Below are positions 8,405-16,496 of a stretch of 64,000 nt of DNA, piece by piece (within the stretch, counting starts at the first letter, position 1; each line of letters opens with the position of its first letter). Made by a program: the position numbers and the translations under genes. The stretch spans positions 124,001 to 188,000 of the forward strand of contig JAYKIL010000008.1 of the NCBI GenBank assembly GCA_035284745.1, given 5' to 3'. The notes under the pieces were generated by a model. That model was not told where the DNA came from, ran no database searches, and saw nothing but the letters and a program-made list of their open reading frames with translations. This DNA comes from JAYKJB01 sp035284745 [NCBI: Candidatus Sericytochromatia bacterium]. Lineage in GTDB: Bacteria > Cyanobacteriota > Sericytochromatia > S15B-MN24.

Positions 8405-9556
8405 GTGAAATCCACTCGGAGAAGTCCTTTGAGCGAAATGCCGCCACGTTTTGGACACCTGCTCTCAGAAGGAATGCGTCTGAAGCAGATGGATTATCGA
8501 ACTCTCGCCAAATTGGTGGGGGTCTCGCACGGCTATCTGTGGCAACTGGTCGCCGCGGATAAGCGGGCAGTGAATGAGCCTGCTGTCAAACGAAAGAAGC
8601 CGAGCGAAGGTATTGTTCGGCAGATTGCCCAGATCCTTGACCTTGATGAGACCCTGTTGCTCGAAGCCGCAGGCCATCGTGCCGAGGGGGCGCTGACTGG
8701 GTTGACCGGGCCTACTCGCTACAGTCAATATCAGGCCACGGCGCAACAACTGTACCAAGATGGCCTTTCGGCGATGGGGAAAGGCCAGACTGATCGGGCG
8801 ATCGCTTTGCTTGAGGCGGCTGTCAAACGGGGTGGCGTGTCGTTTGTGAACGCGCATGCCGGTCTCGGGATGGCCCATTTCCAAGCCGGACGTCATCAGG
8901 CGGCCGCTGCGGAGTTCACAGAGGCGCTTGCTGCGATCCCTGAACATTCAGACAACGGGGTCGAGCCTGCCGACCTCTACTATAACCGCGGTTTGGCATA
9001 TCAGCGTCTTGCCCGAGGCACTTCCGGGGATGAGCAAAAGCGTCAGCGTCGCGCTGCGAGTGCCGATTTTTTGCGGGCGATTGCCCTGGAAGGTGCGAGC
9101 CAAGACTTGTATCATTCGGCGTTGTGCTACCTGTGCCTTGAGTCAGATCACCCGCGTCGGGTGCTCACCTTTGGGCGCGCCTTCCTTCACCGCCAGACCG
9201 CAGGCGCTGTGCGCCATACCACCGCTGCGTTGGACATTCACTTGTTCATGGCCTATGCGTATCGTGCTTTGGAGACAACGAAGCCCTTCGCTGGACACGC
9301 CATGGAATTGGTGGACCTCACGCTGCAGCTTTGTCCAACCTATTGGTTTGCACATTATGTGAAATCGACGTTGCTTGCGCTGCAAACACCAGATAAAGGC
9401 CGTTCGCGTGCCGCCTACCTGAGAGCGGGCTTGTTCCACGTTAAGCGCGCGTTGTCGCTGAATGCCGCTAGCCGGGAACACTACAAAGCGGAGCGTCGAG
9501 GAGACTTCAAATCGTGGGCATCGTGCGCTGAGTTCATCAGTCTGCTTGAGGAATAA
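8405..9556 (+). CDS. XRE-type helix-turn-helix regulator with TPR repeats
   Basis: Likely transcription regulator. Residues ~14-80 form a Cro/C1-type helix-turn-helix (GMRLKQMDYRTLAKLVGVSH) with a long insertion before its last helix. The rest (~110-380) consists of TPR-like helical pairs with a Tyr- and Ala-rich pattern, a layout seen in quorum- and stress-type XRE regulators. GTG 8405, TTG 8429 (GGAGAAG four bases upstream) and ATG 8438 are all possible starts. TATACT at 8386-8391 could be a -10 box, but I see no good -35. The gene sits behind the FHA terminator, so it has its own promoter. The lipoprotein gene downstream starts 4 bases after the stop. Confidence 0.8.
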   Translation: MKSTRRSPLSEMPPRFGHLLSEGMRLKQMDYRTLAKLVGVSHGYLWQLVAADKRAVNEPAVKRKKPSEGIVRQIAQILDLDETLLLEAAGHRAEGALTGLTGPTRYSQYQATAQQLYQDGLSAMGKGQTDRAIALLEAAVKRGGVSFVNAHAGLGMAHFQAGRHQAAAAEFTEALAAIPEHSDNGVEPADLYYNRGLAYQRLARGTSGDEQKRQRRAASADFLRAIALEGASQDLYHSALCYLCLESDHPRRVLTFGRAFLHRQTAGAVRHTTAALDIHLFMAYAYRALETTKPFAGHAMELVDLTLQLCPTYWFAHYVKSTLLALQTPDKGRSRAAYLRAGLFHVKRALSLNAASREHYKAERRGDFKSWASCAEFISLLEE

Positions 9557-9560
9557 GCCG

Positions 9561-10295
9561 TTGAAAAAGTCAGTTTGCGCCCGGTGTGCGGTCCTATGGT
9601 TTATCGGTGTGGGGCTTTCTGGCTGCATGTTGCCGCAACCCGACACGCCCCCCATCCCACCCGTGTTTCGCCCAGGTGGCCCGGGTTTCCCCCTTGTGAC
9701 GCGCCCCTCGGAAACGCTCAAAGAATCCGCTGCCGTCGCTGAGACCTCGAAGCCGCGGCTGCCAGAACCCGGTTTGGACCGGGCGGTAGAGAAAGACACC
9801 GTGGGACGCGACGTCTCGGGGGAGATGCCCCCTCTCTCGGGCGACCCGGTTTCTGGTGCACTGGGTCCGTCATTGCCACCGCGCGACGTGGGGTCGAGTG
9901 TGATTGCGCCCGTTCTGGGCCCGGGGAATGCTTCTGCGGGCGGCGGCCTTGCCGTTCCCGATACGGCTGCCCCGCCGATTTCCTCGTCCGAACCTGTGCC
10001 TGCTGGGGGGGAATCGCAGACGGCCGCTTCCGCTTCCCTGTTTGTTGAGTTTTATGGCGATGGGGCTGCAAGTGTCTCTGCTTTTAGCCTCATCGAGACG
10101 GCGGGATTGATGAATCGGGTCGCCTCGGCACCTTGGCAAATTGAAGTGCCTCTGGGTGTATATTCTCTGGAGGTTGAGGTCGTAGAAAAAGTCCTGCGTG
10201 CCTCTCAATCGTTGGACCTGTCCACTCCCGGTGCCTATCGCGCGCAGATTCAACTAGAAAATGGGACCCTTCAGGTCAAGGTCACGCGTGATTAG
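9561..10295 (+). CDS. Small proline-rich lipoprotein
   Basis: Predicted 244-aa lipoprotein of unknown role. TTG 9561 is chosen because GAGGAA (9548-9553), inside the end of the previous gene, sits 7 bases upstream, and the resulting signal peptide (two Lys, hydrophobic core, LSGC lipobox at ~residue 22) is textbook. The middle ~140 residues are rich in Pro, Gly, Ser and Glu and probably unstructured. The last ~85 residues look like a beta-sandwich with a PEGA-like stretch (VPLGVYSLEVEV). Tight coupling to the XRE-TPR gene (4-base gap) suggests the two work in one envelope-linked response. Confidence 0.8.
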   Translation: MKKSVCARCAVLWFIGVGLSGCMLPQPDTPPIPPVFRPGGPGFPLVTRPSETLKESAAVAETSKPRLPEPGLDRAVEKDTVGRDVSGEMPPLSGDPVSGALGPSLPPRDVGSSVIAPVLGPGNASAGGGLAVPDTAAPPISSSEPVPAGGESQTAASASLFVEFYGDGAASVSAFSLIETAGLMNRVASAPWQIEVPLGVYSLEVEVVEKVLRASQSLDLSTPGAYRAQIQLENGTLQVKVTRD

Positions 10296-10303
10296 GAACA
10301 GAT

Positions 10304-10927
10304 TTACTGCCAGACAACAGCGCGCCAATGGGGATCTTCCCCCAGCAGTTGACCACTGCTCCAGCGAAAAATTTCTTCTATTGTTGACTTGCCATTATTT
10401 CGGTAGCGCAATTTCACCCCCTTGGGCCCCACAATGAGCTCATTGTTGAGTTGCCTGCGCCGAAATACGACATAGAAGCGGGCATCAGAATTCTGACGAC
10501 GGTAAATGGCAACGGTCGATTTACCCACCGGGCCATGGGGTTGGCCCTTGATGACGAGTTCTTCAATGTCGTCTCCATCAAGGTCTCGCACCTCAAGATG
10601 TCGGGTCTGCCCAGGAACGGCGTGGCCGGCGCGCGATACGAATTGCGTCCTTTGGAAGTCGTTTTTGCCCGGACGATAGAGGACCACTCGCGTTTCATCA
10701 TCCCAGTTACTGATGGTGCTTTGCTCGGGCGCGTGAATTAAAACGGCCCATTCACCGTTTTTTAGCCGCCTTGTCGTTAATGGCGTGTGGCCCAAGGCGC
10801 TTAATCGACGGCCGACGGGTGCTTCGCAAAAAGCCCGAAGGTCGTTTTCATTGCTGGTGATGGCCGACGAGGCACCCCACAAAAACGGCAACACTAAACA
10901 GGAAACGAAAACATAGAGATGAGTCAT
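10304..10927 (-). CDS. Secreted hypothetical protein with a VCBS/FG-GAP-like Asp motif
   Basis: Exported 207-aa protein of unknown function. ATG 10927 gives a clean signal peptide (MTHLYVFVSC start, cleavage after ~residue 22); the longer TTG frame to 10963 would bury it. One segment, VRDLDGDDIEELVIKG, resembles the calcium-binding loop of FG-GAP/VCBS repeats, but only one copy is visible. It is convergent with the lipoprotein gene to its left (8-base gap). Confidence 0.7.
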   Translation of the reverse strand: MTHLYVFVSCLVLPFLWGASSAITSNENDLRAFCEAPVGRRLSALGHTPLTTRRLKNGEWAVLIHAPEQSTISNWDDETRVVLYRPGKNDFQRTQFVSRAGHAVPGQTRHLEVRDLDGDDIEELVIKGQPHGPVGKSTVAIYRRQNSDARFYVVFRRRQLNNELIVGPKGVKLRYRNNGKSTIEEIFRWSSGQLLGEDPHWRAVVWQ

Positions 10928-11062
10928 AGTCTGGATCGTATCCCATCGTCTTTCGCAGGCCAAGCCAGAAATGTGGTAAAAATTAAATTAAGGTGTAGTT
11001 AATTTTTTATTTACATGTTAAAATTTAAGCGTGGGACGGGTTGGAAACGAGGATTTGGAATC

Positions 11063-11293
11063 GTGCTGATTGACACGCCGTTCAAGCCCGGAGACTTGGT
11101 TCGATTGGTCTCTGAGCCCCGACATGCGCAGATGGAGCGCTTGATAGGTCAGCCTAGCATCGTGATGAACGTCGACGATACTTTTTCGCCGCCGCGTTTC
11201 ATTGTGGCGGTTTTTGACCCCGCTCGCAGAGACGTAGAGCGGATCCGTTGCCGTTTCGAAGACCTTGAGCCAATTCGCGTTAACCGTTCTTAG
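11063..11293 (+). CDS. Small hypothetical protein
   Basis: A 76-aa basic, soluble protein of unknown function containing a conserved-looking core (PGDLVRLV, PSIVMNV, RIRCRFEDLEPI). This suggests a small beta-barrel of the KOW/SH3 or nucleic-acid-binding kind, though I cannot assign it. GTG 11063 has GAGGA nine bases upstream; ATG 11015 in the same frame would add 16 basic residues and lies in an A+T-rich stretch. It overlaps the convergent DUF4177-like gene by four bases. Confidence 0.55.
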   Translation: MLIDTPFKPGDLVRLVSEPRHAQMERLIGQPSIVMNVDDTFSPPRFIVAVFDPARRDVERIRCRFEDLEPIRVNRS

Positions 11294-11613
11294 GGGGATG
11301 GCGGGCCCTGTTTTTGGGCAGGCAATTCGCCGATGGGGCGCTTAAAGAAACATACGATCGTGCGCGCGTGAGGGTCAAAGGTGGTGCTCACCAATTCCCA
11401 ACCCATCAGGCCCAAAAGGCGCATCTCGTGGTCACTGTCCCCGAAGACGGTCAGGCGATTATAAATGGTGACCTTATACTCCCATCGCTTCAGGGCAGGT
11501 TTTGCCTCTCCCAAGGGCGGGGACGCACTGGTCGCCGATGCTTGTAGGGCCAACGCGGTTCCCGGAGCCGAGAAGAACGCTATCAAGAGAAAAAATGGCA
11601 CAAACCATTTCAT
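11290..11613 (-). CDS. Secreted DUF4177-like protein
   Basis: A 107-aa protein with a signal peptide (hydrophobic residues ~4-21, cleavage after AlaLeuAla). It then has the DUF4177 pattern: WEYKV near the start of the domain, LGLMGWELVS in the middle, and a final aromatic strand CFFKRP. Members are small exported or membrane-associated proteins of unknown role. Its ATG overlaps the stop of the TPR gene by four bases (ATGA), so the two are translationally coupled. Confidence 0.72.
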   Translation of the reverse strand: MKWFVPFFLLIAFFSAPGTALALQASATSASPPLGEAKPALKRWEYKVTIYNRLTVFGDSDHEMRLLGLMGWELVSTTFDPHARTIVCFFKRPIGELPAQKQGPPSP

Positions 11614-12743
11614 TCGTTCATCCGTTCGCGAACATGGCCCAGGTTGTCCTGATAGGTCAATTCGTCAGGTTGGAGCGTAACGGCCAATTCGAACTGCTCG
11701 ATGGCTAATTTTAATTCTCCGTGTTCTAGATAGGCCGAGCCCAGGTTGTTGTGCAACATGGCTCTTTCTGCAGTCGACACGGCTTGGCTGTTATCTGCGA
11801 GATAAGCCGCCAGTTTGTGAAGTTGGATGGCCCGTTCATAGTTTCCCTCCTGGTTGTATAACGACGCAGCTTGACCGTAGAGGCCAGCGAGGAGGCTATC
11901 ATAGATGTTCTCTGGAATGTCTTGCAGCGCCTGTTCGATGGTTTCAAGCGCCTTTTTGGGCTTCCCTGCGAGTTCGTAGGCTTGGCTCAGGTTGGTGCGG
12001 AGTCTGATGTTGGAAACCACGTCCGTCGAGCGGTACATTAGCCCCTCCTCCATCACCTCAGTGGCTGCATCATAGTCTTCGAACGCGATGAAAATATTTC
12101 CCATCTCGTTACATAGTTCCGCGAGTAAATTCACCATCGCATACTTGTCGCACAACGAGGCCGCCACCTCCAATTCACGTAAGGCGCGTAAGAATAAGAA
12201 CCGATCCCGCATCTGCAACCCACGTTCCCAATGGAGCTTTATCTCGGCCCGATCGCTCGCCATTTCGGCGGCAAGAGCTTCTGGGGTCTCGTCGGGCAAA
12301 GCCTCTAGGTAGTTAAAACGCCGCAGCTCATCTTCCATCGCCTGCAGAAAAGCGTTGAGATCGCCTTCTTTATCTCGCCACAACTGCGAAAGTTCCTCGG
12401 GCAATTGGTCAACAACGTCAGCCTCGTCGAGCAGGTGGACAAATTCACCCGCAATAAACAACGTATCGAGCACGCCGACAAGATCGCCCTGGTGAAGCAG
12501 ATAGTAAAGCCGACGATCGACGGCGGTGCCTATTTCGACGGTCGACTCATCACCTGCTTGAAGAGACGTCAGAACAATGATCTGGTAATGCTCTGGGAGC
12601 GCGTCGAGAAACGCTTGAATGTTCTGACCGGCTGAGCGCCACACGGAAATTAGTTCCTCGGGTAACTCCGGAGGTCCGCCAAAAGGGAGGGTTCCCACGA
12701 CGTGTTGGTCCCTCACTATCAGATAATTGGGCTTCTGAGTCAC
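11610..12743 (-). CDS. TPR-repeat protein
   Basis: A 377-aa cytoplasmic helical protein with no signal peptide. The N-terminal ~150 residues are an acidic alpha-helical region I do not recognise. From ~170 on there are several TPR units, the clearest being the last: a NNLGSAYLEHGELKLAIEQF pattern with correct Gly/Ala spacing. It probably serves as a protein-binding scaffold. The GTG start is preceded by GAGGG. It is translationally coupled to the small DUF4177-like gene and divergent from the coiled-coil lipoprotein gene. Confidence 0.8.
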   Translation of the reverse strand: MTQKPNYLIVRDQHVVGTLPFGGPPELPEELISVWRSAGQNIQAFLDALPEHYQIIVLTSLQAGDESTVEIGTAVDRRLYYLLHQGDLVGVLDTLFIAGEFVHLLDEADVVDQLPEELSQLWRDKEGDLNAFLQAMEDELRRFNYLEALPDETPEALAAEMASDRAEIKLHWERGLQMRDRFLFLRALRELEVAASLCDKYAMVNLLAELCNEMGNIFIAFEDYDAATEVMEEGLMYRSTDVVSNIRLRTNLSQAYELAGKPKKALETIEQALQDIPENIYDSLLAGLYGQAASLYNQEGNYERAIQLHKLAAYLADNSQAVSTAERAMLHNNLGSAYLEHGELKLAIEQFELAVTLQPDELTYQDNLGHVRERMNE

Positions 12744-12975
12744 GCGCCCTCATTTCGAACAATGGCGATGTCATGATGCCTGATCCCCTAGCCATTGCCA
12801 AGCCTTTCACCGGATGCGGATCGGTTCGGCTCGCTGAACGGGCGTGTGCAGCTTTTACCAAACTTTCAACCAATCTTATCGTCATTATTTAGTTTGAGAC
12901 GCACGTAACGCGCTCCTCTCGCGATAATACAGGGGTGTGTGAGCTGTCGTGCCTGATGATCGGGAGGAAATTTAT

Positions 12976-14034
12976 ATGTGGGCCAAAGGATACTCCGTAG
13001 CGATGATGGGAGTGGTTGCCACTCTGCTCCTCTCAGCCTGCGGACGGCAGACTGCAACTGCACCCCGCCCCATTCTCCTCAGTTCTCCTGCCGGAGCAGG
13101 CGCAGCGCTTGCTAATCCTATTCTTCCCCTGCCAGACCCCGAAGGGTCCTTTACTGAGGTTGAGACGGGCGTGTCAGCAGGCGAGCAGCTTGTGGATCCG
13201 AATCCGGTATCGACAGACGAACAGGCGTCCGATGAGATCGCCAGCAGTGACATTTCGACCGAAGCCATTCCCGTGGACCCTGAGGCAGAAGCGCGCGCTA
13301 AGGCTGAAGAGGAGGCCCGATTGAAAGCGGAGGCAGAAGCACGCGCCAAGGCGGAGGAAGAGGCTCGGTTGAAAGCGGAGGCGGAGGCCCGTGCGAAAGA
13401 GGAAGAGGAGATTCGCCAGGCTGCGGAACGGGCGAGAGCATTGACTCCACAATACCAAAGGGCCATTGGCGAGGGCAGCCTGCACAGCGCTTCCGGAATC
13501 AGTGTATCCACTGAAAAAGTTGGCGATGAGGAGAAAGACTACCTATACGTCATTGACAATGCACGCAATGGATTGCTGTTTGGAAAGTACGCGGCGGCCC
13601 GGAAATATGAAGCGGCCTCGGGGCAATATATGCAAATGAGCTTTGAAGACATCGGTTTGGGAGGCACAAAAAATTTGCCAGTGACCGTGACGAAGGTTAA
13701 GGTGATGAACACGAAGGTCATTGTGGCCGATGATATCAACACCTGGGTCTTTGATGCGGGCGCCAACCTGCTCGAGAGCAGGCCAGGCACTTTTGAGATG
13801 CCCGCGCAAATAAAGCTTCCAAATTCGGAAGATCATTACAAGATTGCCGATGGCAAGTTGCAGCGCACCAATGCTTCCGGCGAGGTCCTGGTCACTTTCG
13901 GCGATGAATATGTAACCAATCCGAGGTCGCTCGCGCTCGACTCTGTCGGCAACCTTTATGTGACGGGTCTTCATCGGGGGGAAACCGGCTCTGACAAGCC
14001 TGCGGTTATCGTTTTTTCCGCCGCCAAAAATTAG
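12976..14034 (+). CDS. Coiled-coil lipoprotein with a propeller-like C-terminal domain
   Basis: Predicted lipoprotein, 352 aa. GGGAGGAAA (12962-12970), five bases before ATG 12976, fixes the start. The signal peptide ends in LLLSAC (lipobox Cys ~22). Residues ~95-155 form a charged Ala/Glu/Lys/Arg coiled coil made of a 16-residue unit repeated almost three times, like the TolA or periplasmic-spanning type. The C-terminal half has beta-rich NHL-like phrases (NPRSLALDSVGNLYVTG). Inference: an envelope-spanning or periplasm-bridging protein. Function unknown. Confidence 0.82.
   Translation: MWAKGYSVAMMGVVATLLLSACGRQTATAPRPILLSSPAGAGAALANPILPLPDPEGSFTEVETGVSAGEQLVDPNPVSTDEQASDEIASSDISTEAIPVDPEAEARAKAEEEARLKAEAEARAKAEEEARLKAEAEARAKEEEEIRQAAERARALTPQYQRAIGEGSLHSASGISVSTEKVGDEEKDYLYVIDNARNGLLFGKYAAARKYEAASGQYMQMSFEDIGLGGTKNLPVTVTKVKVMNTKVIVADDINTWVFDAGANLLESRPGTFEMPAQIKLPNSEDHYKIADGKLQRTNASGEVLVTFGDEYVTNPRSLALDSVGNLYVTGLHRGETGSDKPAVIVFSAAKN
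13282..13410 (+). repeat. 48-bp tandem repeat coding for a 16-aa coiled-coil unit
   Basis: Two full units (13282-13329, 13330-13377) and a partial third occur in frame inside the lipoprotein gene. They encode the Glu-Ala-Glu-Ala-Arg-Ala-Lys pattern. Units differ mainly at third codon positions, so they are not recent copies. Confidence 0.85.
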
Positions 14035-14056
14035 GCCTCTCGGCCAACCGCACGTG

Positions 14057-14848
14057 TCACTTGCCGGTAAGGCGGATCAACAAAAGACTGAATTCAAACA
14101 GGCCGTACAGTGCAGCACCCAAAACAATCTGGCTAAAAATGTCAACAGACGGAGTCAGGAGCGCCGCAAGGATCAAGGCGACGACCACCGCAGAACGCCG
14201 GTGCTCTGCGAGGGAATAGCTCGTCACCAAACCCAAGGCAGAAGCCGCGAGTAAGAATAGGGGGAGTTCGAACGACAGGCCGGTCGCGAACATTAATCCA
14301 CCGGAAAACCCCAGATACTTGCCGATCGAAAGCATGGGTTTTACCTCTGGTGGAGCGAACCCCACAAGAAATTGCAGTCCTGCCGGCAACATGAGGAAAT
14401 AAGCGAAGACCATCCCCGCCGTGAAGAGGACGAACGCTCCGGTCACTGTCGGGATGGCGAGGCGACGCTCATGAGACAGGAGGCCGGGGCCCACAAACGC
14501 CAGCAACTGATAGAGCAGCACCGGAAGTGCGAGGTAGAGTCCGCCGAGTAAAGACAACTTAATCACGGCCACGAAGTACTCGCCGGGCCCTGTAAAGATT
14601 AAAACGACGTCCAACGGAGGAAGGCCCAAGGGGCCCGTCGGGCGATGCAGCGGACGCTCTAACAGGTGGATGATGGGGGCATGAAAGGCGAAGATAGCGA
14701 TCGCTGCCGCGAGCACAGCCCCGAGCGACTTAAAAATTCGCCATCGAAGTTCTTCGAGGTGTTCGATCACCGTCATTGAGGGCCCACCCTCGCCGACGGG
14801 CGAGGGTGGGGAGGGGGTCGCTAGAGTCGTCTCTTCACCCAATTTCAA
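14057..14848 (-). CDS. tatC: Sec-independent protein translocase TatC
   Basis: Core membrane subunit of the twin-arginine translocase, which exports folded proteins and recognises the RR signal peptide. The conserved N-terminal phrase MTVIEHLEELRWR, six membrane segments, and the conserved Pro and Glu residues in the first periplasmic loop and around SFELPLFL are present. TTG 14848 has AGGGG upstream and adds 24 Pro/Gly-rich residues. ATG 14776 would give the classical N-terminus. I cannot decide between them. It lies 17 bases downstream of hpf on the same strand. No tatA/tatB is seen in the window. Confidence 0.93.
   Translation of the reverse strand: MKLGEETTLATPSPPSPVGEGGPSMTVIEHLEELRWRIFKSLGAVLAAAIAIFAFHAPIIHLLERPLHRPTGPLGLPPLDVVLIFTGPGEYFVAVIKLSLLGGLYLALPVLLYQLLAFVGPGLLSHERRLAIPTVTGAFVLFTAGMVFAYFLMLPAGLQFLVGFAPPEVKPMLSIGKYLGFSGGLMFATGLSFELPLFLLAASALGLVTSYSLAEHRRSAVVVALILAALLTPSVDIFSQIVLGAALYGLFEFSLLLIRLTGK
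14783..14810. repeat. 12-bp perfect inverted repeat at the tatC 5' end
   Basis: CCCACCCTCGCC at 14783-14794 is perfectly complementary to 14799-14810, with a 4-base loop. It lies between the two candidate tatC starts and would form a very stable hairpin 6 bases upstream of ATG 14776. Confidence 0.7.
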
Positions 14849-14865
14849 TGGCGGCCCCTGGGCAT

Positions 14866-15441
14866 TTAGGCGTTTCTCACTGCCTCAATGAGGCCATAAT
14901 GACCATCGCGGCGATGGTAGAGCACAGAGACTTCGTTGGTCTGGCTGTTCTGGAAAACATAGAAATCGTGGCCGAGCATTTCCATCTCGTGCGCCGCCTC
15001 TGAAGGGTCCAAAGGTTTAAGGGAAAAGGTCTTGTTGCGGACAATCTGTTGTGTTTCGCTCTCTTGCTCAAAATCTTCGGGAGAGACGATGGAAACGGGC
15101 TCCAGCTCCAAGACACCACTGGCCGTGCGGGTACGATCAACCTTTCCACCGTGGGTTTGTTTAAAGCGCGAGATCTGTCGTTCAAGTTTATCGGCAACCA
15201 GATCAATCGCAGCGTACATATTATCCTTGGCTTCCTCCGCCCGGATCACTCCCCCTCTCAGGTGAAGTGTTACTTGCACTGTTTGGTTGTTGGCTACGCG
15301 TTTGTTTTTGATCACATTCAGTTCGACTTGGGCATCGATGATGCCATCAAAATACTTGCCCACTCGACTGATTTTCTGTTGGGCATAGTCACGCAGTGAC
15401 TCCGTCACCTCTACGTTCTTGCCTTTGATGATCAAATCCAT
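14866..15441 (-). CDS. hpf: Long-form ribosome hibernation promoting factor
   Basis: Binds the 30S decoding region and dimerises 70S into inactive 100S ribosomes in starvation. The N-terminal RaiA/HPF domain (~1-100, beginning MDLIIKGKNVEVTESLRDY) and the C-terminal dimerisation domain (~130-191, FSLKPLDPSEA and VLYHRRDGHYGLIE) are both present. The length of 191 aa matches the long type of Firmicutes and Cyanobacteria rather than the short enterobacterial one. ATG start. It is co-directional with tatC. Confidence 0.95.
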   Translation of the reverse strand: MDLIIKGKNVEVTESLRDYAQQKISRVGKYFDGIIDAQVELNVIKNKRVANNQTVQVTLHLRGGVIRAEEAKDNMYAAIDLVADKLERQISRFKQTHGGKVDRTRTASGVLELEPVSIVSPEDFEQESETQQIVRNKTFSLKPLDPSEAAHEMEMLGHDFYVFQNSQTNEVSVLYHRRDGHYGLIEAVRNA

Positions 15442-15569
15442 CGCGACACCTCTTCCATCGAAAGTTCGGTGGCCATCGAGCGTCGGTGCTCAACGGCTGC
15501 CCCCGCGGGCGTACTCATTATAGCCTCGCACGACACGTTTGCAATGCATTTTGTGAGGCTTGCATAAAC

Positions 15570-16493
15570 TCATTCAATGAGACGATGATGTTCGAGGTAA
15601 AGCTCGTGCAGGCGTTTGAGTCGATGATTGACGGCCGATTTACTCAATGGCGGACTGAGTGCTTCACCTAATTCGTTCAAGCTGGCGTATGGGGCATCAA
15701 GGCGTGCGCGCGCTACCGCCTGACAATCGGCCGGCAGCGCCTGAAGCAGACCCTCTGCCTCCAGCCACGTGACCTCGTCGACTTGTCGTTGGGCTGACGA
15801 CAGTGTTCTGCTTAAATTTGCTGTTTCGCAGTTCACCACCCGTTGAACGGTATTGACCAGGTCTTTACCGACTCGTACCTCCTCCCATCGCATCAGGGCC
15901 TGGTGTGCTCCCAGTGAGGTCAGAAAATTAGCGATGCCGGTTCCGTCTTTTACATAAACGGTCCAAACATCGGTCTGGGGGGTACGCTGATAGGTCTTGG
16001 CGGGGACCTCCTCTGTTTCCAGCAAGGCCTGAATCCAGTCGGCCACTGCTTTGCTCGCGTTGAACTCTAAATGGTATGCCTTGGTTGGAGCCACCAGAGA
16101 GCCCCCCGCCATAAATGCGCCCCGCAAAAATGAACGCCGACAGCACGATTTACGAGAAATCGCTGATTGCAGCTCCTCTAGGGTAAGGACAGTCGGCAAC
16201 ATACCGCTCGAACCAATCGGAATGGAGACGCGGTAGTTTGTTGGCTTTTGATGCAAGGGATCGTGGCGGGTTTCTACGATGGGATGGGTGTGGTAGATGG
16301 CCTTCCCTATTCGAAACAAATGTCTTGCAATCGCAGCATTGTCGAGGATGAAGACCAGATGGGGTATGCCATTGAGGGCAATGGCTTCGGAGCCGGCCAC
16401 GACCGTAAACGCAAGCAATTGGGCCTGGCGGCAGCACGCGCGCTCCAAGGGCATTTGTGCAAGCTGATTCCGAACATCACGTGAGAATGACAC
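15570..16493 (-). CDS. whiA: DNA-binding protein WhiA
   Basis: WhiA combines an inactive LAGLIDADG homing-endonuclease fold with a C-terminal helix-turn-helix. In actinobacteria it controls sporulation, and in Bacillus it affects cell division and metabolism. Seen here: the family N-terminus MSFSRDVRNQLAQ, the RAFMAGGSL-like phrase (RGAFMAGGSLVAP), and the final helix-turn-helix with ASLNELGEAL and SKSAVNHRLKRL. Length 307 aa, as usual. GTG start, 3 bases after the yvcK stop. Final gene of the rapZ-yvcK-whiA operon. Confidence 0.95.
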   Translation of the reverse strand: MSFSRDVRNQLAQMPLERACCRQAQLLAFTVVAGSEAIALNGIPHLVFILDNAAIARHLFRIGKAIYHTHPIVETRHDPLHQKPTNYRVSIPIGSSGMLPTVLTLEELQSAISRKSCCRRSFLRGAFMAGGSLVAPTKAYHLEFNASKAVADWIQALLETEEVPAKTYQRTPQTDVWTVYVKDGTGIANFLTSLGAHQALMRWEEVRVGKDLVNTVQRVVNCETANLSRTLSSAQRQVDEVTWLEAEGLLQALPADCQAVARARLDAPYASLNELGEALSPPLSKSAVNHRLKRLHELYLEHHRLIE

Positions 16494-16496
16494 TGA

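Noticed and set aside
9143-9799. 218-aa minus-strand ORF
   Set aside because: It is antisense to the XRE-TPR gene and the lipoprotein start, with no motif and no ribosome binding site.
12894-12928. TTGAGA ... GATAAT as promoter of the coiled-coil lipoprotein gene
   Set aside because: The 23-base spacing is outside the accepted range; only the -10-like box is suggestive.
13282-13410. Direct repeats as a CRISPR array
   Set aside because: Units are contiguous, in frame and encode a coiled coil; there are no spacers.
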